DNA of 64,000 nt from an uncultured Erysipelotrichaceae bacterium (GCA_934675465.1 CAKUQM010000003.1:1-64000); one strand, 5' to 3'. Positions 24,015 to 33,444 are shown, numbered from the stretch's first letter. Numbers and translations: made by a program. The notes: a model not told the origin generated them from the letters alone.

Positions 24015-25868
24015 CTAGTTATGCATATTTAGTATTGTTTCCATATCGAAATCACCACTCTTCAACAACTCAATGTTTTCTTTTTTGCCCAAGATACTAA
24101 CAACATTCAACAGTTCCGTTTCATTTTGATCCTTAATACCCAGTACTACGATGTTGTTTATTTTCTTAGGATTGTTGTCACCAAAGTCAATTCTTTGTCT
24201 AAGTGCCATCATTGAAATGCAATTCTTCTTAATGCCATCGTCCTTACCAGCATGGACAAAGGCAGTGTTTTCAGTAAGAATCATATAAGTACCATACTTA
24301 TCTACTGCACTTATCATTTCATCAATATAGTGTTGATTAATTAAACCTTTATCGAATAATGGTTTGGCAGCTAAGCTAATGGCATTTCTCCAATAGATGT
24401 TTCCTTCACAAATAATTAGAGTGTCTTTGTTTAAATATTCTTTTAAACTGTGATATTCATCTTCATTTTGATTAACTAATTGATAGCTCATCTTGCCAAA
24501 GAATAGTTCGTCTATTTTGTTGTTGATTTCTAGAATATCGTTATTATCAATCAATGGTTTAATCACTACCGTAGGTACTTCATCACAGTCAATGTTTATA
24601 GTTGAGATAATCATGTCTACGTTGTTCTTTTTGATGTAGTCCTTGTACTTATCAACTTCCATTGGACCAATAATATTAATGCCTGGTATTTTAGAAATTA
24701 AACGACTTTTTAAGATGCCACTTGATGCTATTCCATATGAGCATACAAGTAAGATATTTAATTCTTTACGATGATTGTTTTCTTCATAGATGGTAGCTAA
24801 ATACATAGTGATAAAAGATACTTCACTGTCATCAAATTCCACACCATATTTCTTTTCCATCTTATTTAATTTCTTAGCAGTAAAAGCATATAAAACAGGC
24901 ATGGTGTATCTTATTTGATCAACAAGTTCATTCTTAACAACTATCTTGTTTCTTATACGATATAGTGCACATCTAACGTGTTGGATTAGACCTGTTGTAA
25001 AGTATTCAAGTCCTTCTAAGTCAGCTATTGGTTGATATCTTATCAATGATTTAATTAAATAGTCTGTTATATCTTGTGCTTCTTCATCTATTTCGATACT
25101 ACTTAATTTAGTTAATTGATTTACTCTTTCATTAAGAATTAAGTTACCTATATAATGACTTTCATTTCTGTTTTGTACATATTTTAAAAGAATAGAATTA
25201 TATTCTTCATTGATGGTTGCAGGCTTTACAATTTCATTTAACAAACAACCACTATCAATACGTTTTAAACAATAGTCTACAATGTTTAGTGTCTTGTCAT
25301 AGTCGGCAAAGTCAAAGTTCATTTTTTCTTTTAGTTCATCCAACAACTTAAAACCAATATCACCACCTACATGTTTTAAATCATATTTAAAGACAAAGTG
25401 AATATAGGCATTACGAATATTTAGTTCACTTCCAACTAGCTTAATACCAGTACTCTTATTAATAAATACATTTAACTTAAATTCATGTAGTCTATCCAAA
25501 ACAGTACCAAAATCATTGATGATGGTTTGTCTTGATACTCTTAGTTCTTCAGCTATTTTTAAATAGGTAGTATTATTCTCATTTAAAAGATGAATGATTA
25601 TATAATCGATTCTCTCATTCTTATCTAAGAACCTATTCTCAAAAGTCTTTATTAATTCTTTATATTTTTCTATATCACCATCAATCTTGATACCGTATGA
25701 TGGTTTCTTTATTAAGTTAATATTATTTAATTCGATGTAGTTTAAATCATTTTGAATAGTTCTTTTAGACACATTAAAAGTTTCTGCCAATGCATCTAAT
25801 GTCATATAATCATCAGCTTTAATTAGTGTACATAGGATGTCTCTTTGTCTTTTAGTTAATTCAATCAT
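24015..25868 (-). CDS. BglG/MtlR-type PRD regulator of the ascorbate-type PTS
   Basis: A 617-residue regulator: HTH domains (YMTLDALAETFNVSKRTIQNDL at about 17-38; YLKIAEELRVSRQTIINDF), two PRDs, an EIIB-like domain (ILLVCSYGIASSGILKSRL) and an EIIA-like domain with FVHAGKDDG. It is the first gene of the operon and would sense the PTS load. Its upstream region holds the repeats and hairpin at 26005-26260. Confidence 0.9.
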   Translation of the reverse strand: MIELTKRQRDILCTLIKADDYMTLDALAETFNVSKRTIQNDLNYIELNNINLIKKPSYGIKIDGDIEKYKELIKTFENRFLDKNERIDYIIIHLLNENNTTYLKIAEELRVSRQTIINDFGTVLDRLHEFKLNVFINKSTGIKLVGSELNIRNAYIHFVFKYDLKHVGGDIGFKLLDELKEKMNFDFADYDKTLNIVDYCLKRIDSGCLLNEIVKPATINEEYNSILLKYVQNRNESHYIGNLILNERVNQLTKLSSIEIDEEAQDITDYLIKSLIRYQPIADLEGLEYFTTGLIQHVRCALYRIRNKIVVKNELVDQIRYTMPVLYAFTAKKLNKMEKKYGVEFDDSEVSFITMYLATIYEENNHRKELNILLVCSYGIASSGILKSRLISKIPGINIIGPMEVDKYKDYIKKNNVDMIISTINIDCDEVPTVVIKPLIDNNDILEINNKIDELFFGKMSYQLVNQNEDEYHSLKEYLNKDTLIICEGNIYWRNAISLAAKPLFDKGLINQHYIDEMISAVDKYGTYMILTENTAFVHAGKDDGIKKNCISMMALRQRIDFGDNNPKKINNIVVLGIKDQNETELLNVVSILGKKENIELLKSGDFDMETILNMHN

Positions 25869-26004
25869 AACTACTCCTAACTTGATTATCCCATTGCCTA
25901 TAAATTGTATAAATCATAAATCATTTCACCTATTGTGGCAACTTTTATGCTTATTAAACACAAACAAAAAGTCCTATGCCGATAATTTAATAATTTACTA
26001 AACT

Positions 26005-26131
26005 ATCCGTCTAAATAAATTTATTTTTTTAATTTAGTAAGTTAGAAATCTCCAGTGTTTATGCGCATTTTCGCAATTCATCCGTCTAAATATCCGTCTA
26101 AATAAATATAATTTTCATAGTTTAGTAAGAT
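26005..26131. repeat. Two ATCCGTCTAAAT / ATTTAGTAAG elements
   Basis: First element: ATCCGTCTAAAT (26005-26016), 15 nt, ATTTAGTAAG (26032-26041). Second: ATCCGTCTAAAT twice in tandem (26080-26091, 26092-26103), 17 nt, TTTAGTAAGAT (26121-26131). The second has the same 52-bp plan (two left arms, AT-rich middle, one right arm) as the elements at 33.4-33.5 kb, with partly different bases. Confidence 0.65.
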
Positions 26132-26177
26132 GAATTTGTTTTGATAATATAAATAGAAACAATTACGATATTTATAG

Positions 26178-26260
26178 AAAACTAACCCGCGTGGAATATA
26201 GCTGAGCTGGCTGTGCCAGTAAGACTTAGTCGATATGCTCATGCTCCTGGGGTTAGTTTT
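26178..26260 (+). ncRNA. Long imperfect hairpin, candidate structured RNA
   Basis: AAAACTAACCC (26178-26188) pairs with GGGTTAGTTTT (26250-26260). Inside, GCGTG/CATGC, TAT/ATA, GCTGAG/CTTAGT and CTGGC/GCCAG continue the stem to a triloop. On the plus strand a T run follows, so it may be a small RNA with its own terminator. It is GC-richer than its surroundings. It lies between the ilvD-like gene's end and the PRD gene's start. No known family is recognised. Confidence 0.4.
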
Positions 26261-26271
26261 TTCTTTGAATT

Positions 26272-26299
26272 TAAAAAGAATCTAGAATAAACTAGACTC
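26272..26299 (-). terminator. Terminator of the dehydratase operon
   Basis: On the minus strand GAGTCTAG and CTAGATTC form an 8-bp stem (one G-U) followed by TTTTTAA, nine bases after the ilvD-like stop codon. Confidence 0.65.
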
Positions 26300-26307
26300 T
26301 CTTATAA

Positions 26308-28047
26308 CTAATCATCATATTCTAGATAAGCACCTTTCATTGGACTTACCGCATGTCTTGCAAACATCCTTAAGACACCTGTTTTATACTTAGGTGGTTT
26401 AGGAATCCAATTTTGTTTACGCTTCTCTAACACTTTATTTACTTCATCAATTGGCATCTCTTTTCCCTTAATACCAACTACATTTAGTTTTCTTAAAGGA
26501 ACATTAATCTCAATAATGTCGCCATCTTCTACAAGCGCTATTGGACCACCACTTTGAGCTTCGGGACTACAGTGTCCAATAACCGGACCTGTTGAAGCAC
26601 CAGAGAATCTACCATCAGTAATTAGTGCAATACTTCTACCTAATTCTTTATCAGAACTAATAGCCTCTGAAGTATAAAACATTTCAGGCATGCCAGAGCC
26701 CTTTGGACCCTCATATCTAATAAACACTGCATCACCCTTGTTTATCTTATGATGTAATACTGCATCAAGACACTCTTCTTCACTATCAAAGACTCTTGCG
26801 TTTAACTTGGCTACAAACATTTCTTTCGGACAAGCAGTATGCTTAATAACGGCTCCCTCAGGTGCTAGATTGCCCTTTAATATAGCAATAGAACCATCAG
26901 TACCAATGGTATGAATTACATCTTCTTTCTTGATTTCAACATTGTTTCTCTTACCAAAATCCTCTAACCACTTATTACATCTATCATAGAAACCATTATT
27001 TCTTAATTCTTCTAGATTCTCACCTAAGGTTTTTCCAGTAACAGTCATAACATCCAAATGAAGACAATCTTTAATTTCTTCCATAATGGCTGGAACACCA
27101 CCTGCATAATAGAAGACTTCAGCGGGCCATTTACCACTAGGTCTTATATCTAATAAGTATTTAGCATTACGATGTAATCTATCAAAAGTATCTGCATCTA
27201 ATTCAATGCCCAATTCATGAGCGATTGCGGGAATATGTAATAGGCAATTTGTGCTACCTGAAATAGCAGCATGAACCATGATTGCATTTTCAAAGCTCTT
27301 TAAAGTAAGAATATCACTTGGTTTCATATTATCTTCATAAGCCATTTCTACAACACGTTCACCAGCTTTTTTAGCATATTCTAGTAAGTCAGGACTATCA
27401 CTTGGCATAAGAGCACTACCAGGTAATGCCAAGCCTAAGCTTTCAGCCATTATTTGCATACTAGAAGCGGTGCCAATAAAACTACAAGCACCACAACCAG
27501 GACAAGCATTGCACTTTGCCCAATCCAATTCTTCCTTAGATATTTCATTTCTTTGATACCTTGCACTATACATGCCAAGCTGTTCAAGTGTTAACATTTT
27601 AGGACCAGCCTTCATAGTACCACCTGGTACGATAATAGATGGTACATTCACTCTTAACATACCAATCATATTTCCTGGTAAACCCTTATCACAACTTGCT
27701 AAATAAACAGCACCATCAAAAACAGTCGCATTACCCTGTATTTCAATCATGTTAGCTATCATTTCTCTACTTGCTAAACTATAGTTAATACCATCTGTTC
27801 CTTGGCTTTCACCATCACAAATATCTGTGACAAAATATCTTGCACCAAAGCCACCAGCTTCATATACACCATTTCTAACTTCTTCAACTAGCTTGTCTAA
27901 ATGACCACTACCTGGGTGGCTATCTCCAAATGTTGATTCAATAAAGATTTGTGGTTTATCTAAATCTTCCTTTTTCCAACCAGTACCAATTCTTAAGGGA
28001 TCAAGTTCTGGTGCTAGTTCTCTCATTTTTCTACTTTTTAATTCCAT
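26308..28047 (-). CDS. IlvD/Edd-family iron-sulfur dehydratase, probably for sugar acids
   Basis: A 579-residue dehydratase. It has the cluster cysteines in LASCDKGLPG and CPGCGACSFIG, GDSHPGSGHLDKL, and the TDGRFSGASTGPVIGH motif near residue 480. The family covers dihydroxyacid, phosphogluconate and pentonate/xylonate dehydratases. Its place in a PTS/aldolase operon favours a sugar-acid substrate over branched-chain amino acid synthesis. The frame opens nine codons earlier (28074), but GAGG seven bases before the ATG at 28047 and the usual start MELKSRKMRE favour 28047. Confidence 0.88.
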   Translation of the reverse strand: MELKSRKMRELAPELDPLRIGTGWKKEDLDKPQIFIESTFGDSHPGSGHLDKLVEEVRNGVYEAGGFGARYFVTDICDGESQGTDGINYSLASREMIANMIEIQGNATVFDGAVYLASCDKGLPGNMIGMLRVNVPSIIVPGGTMKAGPKMLTLEQLGMYSARYQRNEISKEELDWAKCNACPGCGACSFIGTASSMQIMAESLGLALPGSALMPSDSPDLLEYAKKAGERVVEMAYEDNMKPSDILTLKSFENAIMVHAAISGSTNCLLHIPAIAHELGIELDADTFDRLHRNAKYLLDIRPSGKWPAEVFYYAGGVPAIMEEIKDCLHLDVMTVTGKTLGENLEELRNNGFYDRCNKWLEDFGKRNNVEIKKEDVIHTIGTDGSIAILKGNLAPEGAVIKHTACPKEMFVAKLNARVFDSEEECLDAVLHHKINKGDAVFIRYEGPKGSGMPEMFYTSEAISSDKELGRSIALITDGRFSGASTGPVIGHCSPEAQSGGPIALVEDGDIIEINVPLRKLNVVGIKGKEMPIDEVNKVLEKRKQNWIPKPPKYKTGVLRMFARHAVSPMKGAYLEYDD

Positions 28048-28064
28048 ATATACCTCAAAATTAA

Positions 28065-28092
28065 AATCAAGCACGATTATACATGCTTGATT
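28065..28092 (-). terminator. Intercistronic hairpin between alcohol dehydrogenase and dehydratase
   Basis: AATCAAGCA and TGCTTGATT form a 9-bp perfect stem (28065-28073 with 28084-28092), then TTAATTTT on the minus strand. It may lower readthrough into the dehydratase gene or protect the upstream mRNA. Confidence 0.5.
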
Positions 28093-28099
28093 ATATTAC

Positions 28100-29275
28100 C
28101 TATTTACTTAATTCGTAGATGGCCATTACATCCTTTTTATACATAGGAACAAAGTGACCTACAGGAACCTTATCTTGTGTTGTACACTTATCCGCCATTT
28201 CCTCAAATCTATCAAATGGAATATTCGCTTCTGATAATGTTGTAGGCATGCCAATTGACTTAGACCAAGCAACTAATCTATTTATGCCTTCCTTAACAAT
28301 AGCATCCTTATCATCATGAGATAATTTAACATCCCATACATTTTCTGCCCATTGTACAAAACGATCAATATTATGCTTATAAACATATTCCATCCAATGT
28401 GGAGTGATAATAGCAAGTGATGCTCCATGAGTTGTATCATAAATACCACTTAGTTCCATACCAATTCTATGACTTGCCCAATCTTGTTCACGACCAGTAT
28501 TTAATAAGCCATTGTGTGCAATAGAACCAGCCCACATAATTTCAGAACGATATTGATAATTATCAGGTTCTGCATAAGTCTTTGGACCATAGTTGATAAT
28601 AGTCTTCATGACCGCTTCACACATCCTATCAGTTAAATCAACATGTTCGGTATTAGTAAAATATCTTTCCATAACATGAGACAACATATCGAAGACACCA
28701 GCACCAATTTGATACTTAGGTAATGAATAAGTTAGTTCAGGATCTAGTATTGCAAATACAGGTCTAATCGCATCATTATTAATGCTCTTCTTTAGCCATC
28801 CTTCTTCATTAGTTACTACACAGCTTAAACTAGTTTCGCTTCCTGCTGCTGGAATAGTTAAAATTGAACATACTTTGATTGTATCTGTAGGAGCTTTGCC
28901 ATTAAAGAAATCCCATACATCACCATTGTATTTAGCACCACAGCCAACGGCCTTGGCAGTGTCAATTACACTGCCGCCGCCGATTGCAATGATGAAATCA
29001 ATAGGCTGTTTCTTGCAGATTTCAATACCTTCGTATACTTTACTTAATCGAGGATTAGGTTTAACACCGCCTAACTCTACATAATCAATTTCTGCTGACT
29101 TAAGATTATCTACAACCTTATTAAATAAGCCATTAGTTTTAATACGATCAGAGCCGTAGACAATCATTACCTTCTTAGCATTAGGACTATTTTCTCTAAT
29201 CTTCTTTGCTAGTTTAGATACTCCGTCTTTCCCAAATATTACTTGAGTTACATATGTAAACACAAAATCTTCCAT
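28100..29275 (-). CDS. Iron-containing alcohol dehydrogenase
   Basis: A 391-residue group III alcohol dehydrogenase. NAD(P) site: IAIGGGSVIDTAKA (about residues 98-111). Metal site: FDMLSHVMERYF, GMELSGIYDTTHGASLAIITPHWM with the expected aspartate/histidine ligands. The closest named types are butanol dehydrogenases and YqhD-like aldehyde reductases. In this operon it probably reduces or oxidises the aldehyde product of the aldolase. Confidence 0.93.
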   Translation of the reverse strand: MEDFVFTYVTQVIFGKDGVSKLAKKIRENSPNAKKVMIVYGSDRIKTNGLFNKVVDNLKSAEIDYVELGGVKPNPRLSKVYEGIEICKKQPIDFIIAIGGGSVIDTAKAVGCGAKYNGDVWDFFNGKAPTDTIKVCSILTIPAAGSETSLSCVVTNEEGWLKKSINNDAIRPVFAILDPELTYSLPKYQIGAGVFDMLSHVMERYFTNTEHVDLTDRMCEAVMKTIINYGPKTYAEPDNYQYRSEIMWAGSIAHNGLLNTGREQDWASHRIGMELSGIYDTTHGASLAIITPHWMEYVYKHNIDRFVQWAENVWDVKLSHDDKDAIVKEGINRLVAWSKSIGMPTTLSEANIPFDRFEEMADKCTTQDKVPVGHFVPMYKKDVMAIYELSK

Positions 29276-29286
29276 AAAATACCACC

Positions 29287-30150
29287 TTATCTATATAAGC
29301 TTGCCTTGCCTACAGAATTAAACAACTCCATTTTATTCTTAACTACTGCCTTAGTATCAACAATAGCTGGTCCCATTACTTTAGCAGGAACAAAGCCGCC
29401 TGTTTCTTTATATACTTCATCTAACTTCTTGAAATATGCATACTTGATATCACTTGAAATATTTACTTTGGCAATACCAATCTTACAAGCCTTAGCAATT
29501 TCATCATCTGGATTATTAGAACCACCATGTAATACTAGAGGTACAGGAGCAATCTTCTTAATTTCCTCTAATAATTCAAGTTGTAACTTTGGAGTATAAC
29601 CCTTTGGATAAATACCATGTGCTGTACCAATAGCGATAGCCAAACAGTCTACACCAGTCTTTTCTACAAAGTCCACTACATCCTCAGGACGAGTATAAGT
29701 AATATTAGTTACACCACCTTCATCAGAATTACCTATAGCACCAATAGTACCGATTTCACCTTCAACTGTAACACCAGCTGCATGAGCAATTTCTACTACC
29801 TTCTTAGTCAACGCAACATTTTCTTCATAAGGAAGAGTAGAACCATCAATCATTACACTAGTGAAACCAGCTTGAATTGCCCTAACACACTCTTCAACTG
29901 TATGGCCATGATCTAGGTGTAGTGCAAATGGTACCCTAGAATCCTTACATCTTTCAATTACATATTTATAGAAATCTTTTGTAACGAATTCAAATTCACC
30001 TGCAGAAGCTTCAATGATAGCTGGAGAATCACTCTCTTCAGCTTGTTCAACTACTGACCTAACAAGAGCTAACTCAGTAGCATTGAACGCACCAACAGCA
30101 TAGTCTCTATCTTTTGCCTTGTCCAAAAGATATTTCATACTTACCAACAT
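29287..30150 (-). CDS. Class II ketose-bisphosphate aldolase
   Basis: A 287-residue zinc aldolase of the FbaA/GatY/KbaY group. It shows AVGAFNATELA, zinc ligands in HLDHGHTVEEC, VEGEIGTIG, AIGTAHGIYPKG and VLHGGSNNPDDEI (substrate loop). It splits a ketose 1-phosphate or 1,6-bisphosphate made by the adjacent fructose-type PTS. The exact ketose is not clear. Confidence 0.92.
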   Translation of the reverse strand: MLVSMKYLLDKAKDRDYAVGAFNATELALVRSVVEQAEESDSPAIIEASAGEFEFVTKDFYKYVIERCKDSRVPFALHLDHGHTVEECVRAIQAGFTSVMIDGSTLPYEENVALTKKVVEIAHAAGVTVEGEIGTIGAIGNSDEGGVTNITYTRPEDVVDFVEKTGVDCLAIAIGTAHGIYPKGYTPKLQLELLEEIKKIAPVPLVLHGGSNNPDDEIAKACKIGIAKVNISSDIKYAYFKKLDEVYKETGGFVPAKVMGPAIVDTKAVVKNKMELFNSVGKASLYR

Positions 30151-30161
30151 ACTTTTATCTC

Positions 30162-31241
30162 CTATTCGATAACTAAATCATCAGAATCATCAACATCAGC
30201 TGAACCAAGATTTACAAGACCTGCTTTTTCATCAGCTTCTGTAACTGGCTTTTTAATAATTGCAAGAACAACACCTGTAATTACTGAACCAATCGCAAGA
30301 GCTAAACAGAACATGCCTGGGTTTGTGAATAGTGGAACTGTTAACATACCACCATGTACTACTGGAGCTTCAGTTCCCCACACCATACATAGACCACCAC
30401 CGATAGCACTACCGATACAACAAGCGATAACAACTCTTACTAAGTCTCTAGCAGCAATTGGGATGACACCTTCAGTAATCATACAAATTCCCATTGGAAC
30501 TGCAGCCTTTAATTGTTCTTTTTCAGCACTTGTGAACTTCTTAGGTTGTAATAGACATGCAACTGCGATACCAAATGGAGGAACCATAGAGCCTAAGAAC
30601 TTAATTGATTCTGGACCATATACACCATCAGCTAATAGACCATTTACGAAAGTAGAAGCTGTCTTGTTGATAGGACCACCAAAGTCGAAACATGCCATTG
30701 CACCAACGATTGCACCAAAAACAAACTTAGAACCGTTGCTCATGCTAGCTAACCAACCTTGTAATGAATTAATAATCCATGCAAATGGAATACCTAGAAC
30801 ATAGTACATCAATAAACAACATACAACAGTTGTTAAGAATGGGATAATCATTACAGGTAATAAACCCTTCATCCAAGCTGGAGTATGAGGAGCTAGGTAC
30901 TTTTGTAAGAATAATACGAAGTAACCAATTAAGAAGCCACCAACGATACCACCAATAAATCCTGATTTGATGCTAGTACACACAAAGCCCATGATGATAC
31001 CAGGCGCAATACCTAATCTTCCACAAATAGAGTATGCAGTACCTGCAGCGATAACAGGAACAACTAGGTTCATACCAAATCCTCCAATACTATATAGGTA
31101 GAAACCTAATCCTTCAGTAGCTTGTCTAACGTTTGGATCAATTACTTGACCAAGAGCCATACTTAGACCAGCAGCGACAACAAGCGGAATCATGTAACCG
31201 ATTGCTGTCATAACATGTTTTTTAATTTCGAACTTTTTCAT
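30162..31241 (-). CDS. PTS fructose-type EIIC permease
   Basis: A 359-residue permease with about ten helices. It begins KKHVMTAIGYMIPLVVAAGL and contains GIAPGIIMGFVCTSIKSGFIGGIVGGFLIGYF and the FDFGGPINKTA sugar-site motif of the fructose/mannitol class. EIIB and EIIA are separate genes just upstream, as in the Frv/Frw-like systems. Confidence 0.93.
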   Translation of the reverse strand: MKKFEIKKHVMTAIGYMIPLVVAAGLSMALGQVIDPNVRQATEGLGFYLYSIGGFGMNLVVPVIAAGTAYSICGRLGIAPGIIMGFVCTSIKSGFIGGIVGGFLIGYFVLFLQKYLAPHTPAWMKGLLPVMIIPFLTTVVCCLLMYYVLGIPFAWIINSLQGWLASMSNGSKFVFGAIVGAMACFDFGGPINKTASTFVNGLLADGVYGPESIKFLGSMVPPFGIAVACLLQPKKFTSAEKEQLKAAVPMGICMITEGVIPIAARDLVRVVIACCIGSAIGGGLCMVWGTEAPVVHGGMLTVPLFTNPGMFCLALAIGSVITGVVLAIIKKPVTEADEKAGLVNLGSADVDDSDDLVIE

Positions 31242-31259
31242 ATTAACCCCCTTCGAAAA

Positions 31260-31583
31260 TTATTTCTTTAACTTACTTTCCATTGCCTTTTCAAGCTTAG
31301 CGATAAATCCTAATGGATTAGAAATTACTTTTGCAGTACCAATCCTAACAATTGGCTTACCCTCAAACCTTTCTTCTCCAGAAACTCTTACATCAGCTGC
31401 TAAGACAACAACATCAGCATTTTTAATATCTTCCGGTGTTAATTCAAACTCAACACCGATAGTTCCTTGTGTCTCAATCTTACAACTATGTCCTCTTTGC
31501 TGCGCTGCTTGTATCAACACTTCCCTGCACATATAGGTATGTGCAATTCCTGCTGGACATGCAGAAATACCTACAATATTCAT
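31260..31583 (-). CDS. PTS fructose-type EIIB
   Basis: A 107-residue EIIB with the phosphocysteine in ISACPAGIAHTYMC (Cys8) and IKIETQG-like CKIETQGTIGVE. GAAAGGAG precedes the ATG. Part of the EIIA-EIIB-EIIC-aldolase operon. Confidence 0.93.
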   Translation of the reverse strand: MNIVGISACPAGIAHTYMCREVLIQAAQQRGHSCKIETQGTIGVEFELTPEDIKNADVVVLAADVRVSGEERFEGKPIVRIGTAKVISNPLGFIAKLEKAMESKLKK

Positions 31584-31595
31584 CTTTTCTCCTTT

Positions 31596-32048
31596 CTATT
31601 CTTTACTGAATATGTTAATGACTACTTCCTTATCTTCTGTAGTCTTTAAGGTCTCTACTATACTTTGATCACATAGTTTCATTGCTACACGAGATAGCAC
31701 CTTAACTAGTTCTGCCTTATCTTTATTAGCGATAGCCATCATTACAAATACGTTAACTGGCTGATTATCAATTGATTCCCAAGGAATCAACTTGTCGCTT
31801 CTACAAACTGCTATACAAGATTTGTTTACACCATCAGATTTGCCATGAGGAATACATAAATTGTTAACCATTCCAGTTGGACCCTCTTTTTCTCTTTCAT
31901 AAACATCTTTTAGAAATTGTTCCTTATCATTTAGAACACCACTCTTATCAAAGATATCTACAATCTCTTTTAAGATCTCATCTTTAGTACTTCCTTTTAG
32001 ATGAAAATCAATTCTTGTTTCATCTAACGCTGTTGTCATATCTATCAT
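31596..32048 (-). CDS. PTS fructose-type EIIA
   Basis: A 150-residue EIIA_2 domain; the phospho-histidine is in NLCIPHGKSDGVNKS. It is the first gene of the leftward operon; GGAGGA lies just before the start. The promoter with operator and cre site lies between it and the divergent RpiR-type regulator. Confidence 0.93.
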   Translation of the reverse strand: MIDMTTALDETRIDFHLKGSTKDEILKEIVDIFDKSGVLNDKEQFLKDVYEREKEGPTGMVNNLCIPHGKSDGVNKSCIAVCRSDKLIPWESIDNQPVNVFVMMAIANKDKAELVKVLSRVAMKLCDQSIVETLKTTEDKEVVINIFSKE

Positions 32049-32061
32049 TTAGTTTTCCTCC

Positions 32062-32075
32062 TGCAAGCGGTTTCA
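32062..32075. promoter_or_regulatory. Catabolite-responsive element (cre)
   Basis: TGCAAGCGGTTTCA matches the CcpA operator pattern TGNAANCGNTNNCA at every fixed position. It lies between the predicted transcription start and the EIIA start codon, where CcpA binding represses. Confidence 0.65.
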
Positions 32076-32077
32076 AT

Positions 32078-32117
32078 TTCGACACCTTTATTGTATCGAA
32101 TTTTTTTCTTTTTGCAA
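32078..32117 (-). promoter_or_regulatory. Promoter and operator of the fructose-type PTS operon
   Basis: On the minus strand TTGCAA (32112-32117) and TACAAT (32090-32095), 16 bp apart, form a good promoter. TTCGA (32078-32082) and TCGAA (32096-32100) are palindromic arms around the -10 box, the likely binding site of the divergent RpiR-type repressor. Confidence 0.6.
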
Positions 32118-32210
32118 CACTAAATAAAAAATATTTTTCTTTTTTACAAAAAAGTATTTAAAAACCCTTTAAAATAGGCAATAATAGAATTGTTAAAGGA
32201 ATAATAATTT

Positions 32211-33074
32211 ATGAAAAAAACAAAATCACTGTCATATACGACAAGAATTAACTCAGTATATCCTTCTTTAAACGATACTGAAAAAAAGATTGCTGACTAT
32301 ATTTCTAACAACATCAAAGTCGTATCACACTCTACTATTAGTCAAATTTCTAGTGCCATTGGCGTTGCCGATTCAACTTTCTTTAAATTCACTAAAATGT
32401 TAGGCTATGATGGCTTCACAGATTTTAAGATTGCCTTATTAACAGAAGACTTTGACCCAGAAATATCATTAAAGAAAGAAATAGACAAAAAAGATGATGA
32501 TTCTTCAATTGCCAAGAAAATATGTGAATCTAGCAAGCGTTCTATAAACAACACCATAGAATTAATTGATTCTAAGACATTTAAAAAAGCTGTTGATTAT
32601 ATTACAACAGCTAGACAAGTTGCTTTCTTTGGACTTGGTGGTTCTAATGTTATGGCCTTTGATGCCTATCATTTATTTATGAGATCACCTTTTAAATGTA
32701 TCTATAATTGTGACTACGATATGCAAACTATGGCAGCTTCTTTATTATCAAAAGAAGATGTTGCGATTATCATATCTCACTCAGGAAAAACTTCTGGTGC
32801 TATAGAAATAGAAAATATTTGTCTTGAAAACAAAGTTCCTGTTATTGCGATATCTTCTAATCCTATATCTCCTATAGCAAAAGCAGCTAACATCTTATTA
32901 CAATCTGCTACTGATGAACTAACTTATAGATCTGAGTCTATGCCTTCTAGAGTATCTCAATATTGTATTATCAACGCTTTATTTGTTACATCAATGCTTA
33001 GAGATCAGGATAACTCAACTAGAACCATTGATACTATTCATAAAACATTGAGTAAGATTGAAAAGAATAAATAA
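32211..33074 (+). CDS. MurR/RpiR-family transcription regulator
   Basis: A 287-residue regulator with an N-terminal HTH_6 domain (TISQISSAIGVADSTFFKFTKMLGYDGFTDFK, about residues 40-72) and a C-terminal SIS domain (VAFFGLGGSNVMAFDAYHLF; IISHSGKTSGAIEI). It is divergent from the PTS/aldolase/dehydratase operon and probably senses a phosphosugar made by it. Confidence 0.92.
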   Translation: MKKTKSLSYTTRINSVYPSLNDTEKKIADYISNNIKVVSHSTISQISSAIGVADSTFFKFTKMLGYDGFTDFKIALLTEDFDPEISLKKEIDKKDDDSSIAKKICESSKRSINNTIELIDSKTFKKAVDYITTARQVAFFGLGGSNVMAFDAYHLFMRSPFKCIYNCDYDMQTMAASLLSKEDVAIIISHSGKTSGAIEIENICLENKVPVIAISSNPISPIAKAANILLQSATDELTYRSESMPSRVSQYCIINALFVTSMLRDQDNSTRTIDTIHKTLSKIEKNK

Positions 33075-33153
33075 AATCCATATTCAACCATAAATTTTGA
33101 ACACAAGTAGTCGTTACTGATAACAGGCTCTTTTCATATTACACAAATTAATA

Positions 33154-33191
33154 GTCGGCCATATACCCTAAATTTGGGCTTTATGGCCGAC
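33154..33191 (+). other. Strong GC-rich hairpin after the RpiR gene
   Basis: GTCGGCCAT (33154-33162) and ATGGCCGAC (33183-33191) form a perfect 9-bp stem, with CCC/GGG continuing it inside. There is no T run after it, so it is a weak candidate terminator or part of the next degenerate stretch. Confidence 0.45.
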
Positions 33192-33419
33192 GCATTGAAT
33201 TTCTTAATATACAAAAAAGGAGACATGTTATCATTCGCCGGTCAAACGCAATCAGCCGATGATTATATTTGGTATGAAATAACTGATAACCAATGGATAG
33301 CTGATGATAATGGTAAATGGGTAATACCTATTAAAGTATTAGAATCATTTAAGGACGACAGTTGTCGCCCTTATTCCATTTATCTTACTAATATCTTACT
33401 AAATATCTTACTAAATTAA
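33174..33419 (+). pseudogene. Fragment resembling an SH3-like cell-wall-binding domain
   Basis: An 81-codon frame whose middle reads KKGDMLSFAGQTQSADDYI, then WYEITDNQWIADDNGKWV. This resembles the bacterial SH3-like repeat found at the end of phage or secreted peptidoglycan hydrolases. There is no catalytic domain or signal peptide, and the frame runs into the repeat array at 33382. It is probably a stray C-terminal fragment. Confidence 0.35.
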
Positions 33420-33444
33420 TTTAATTATCTAAATTTAGTAAGAT
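33382..33444. repeat. Tandem ATCTTACTAAAT repeats with inverted arm (first element)
   Basis: ATCTTACTAAT at 33382-33392, then ATCTTACTAAAT at 33393-33404 and 33405-33416, a 16-nt AT-rich middle and the inverted arm ATTTAGTAAGAT at 33433-33444. The last 52 bp have the same plan as the element at 26080-26131. Confidence 0.75.

Noticed and set aside
26178..26260. Possible integron attC site, as the stem starts and ends with TAACCC/GGGTTA
   Set aside because: The R box pattern (GTTRRRY/RYYYAAC) is not met and there is no integrase or cassette gene.
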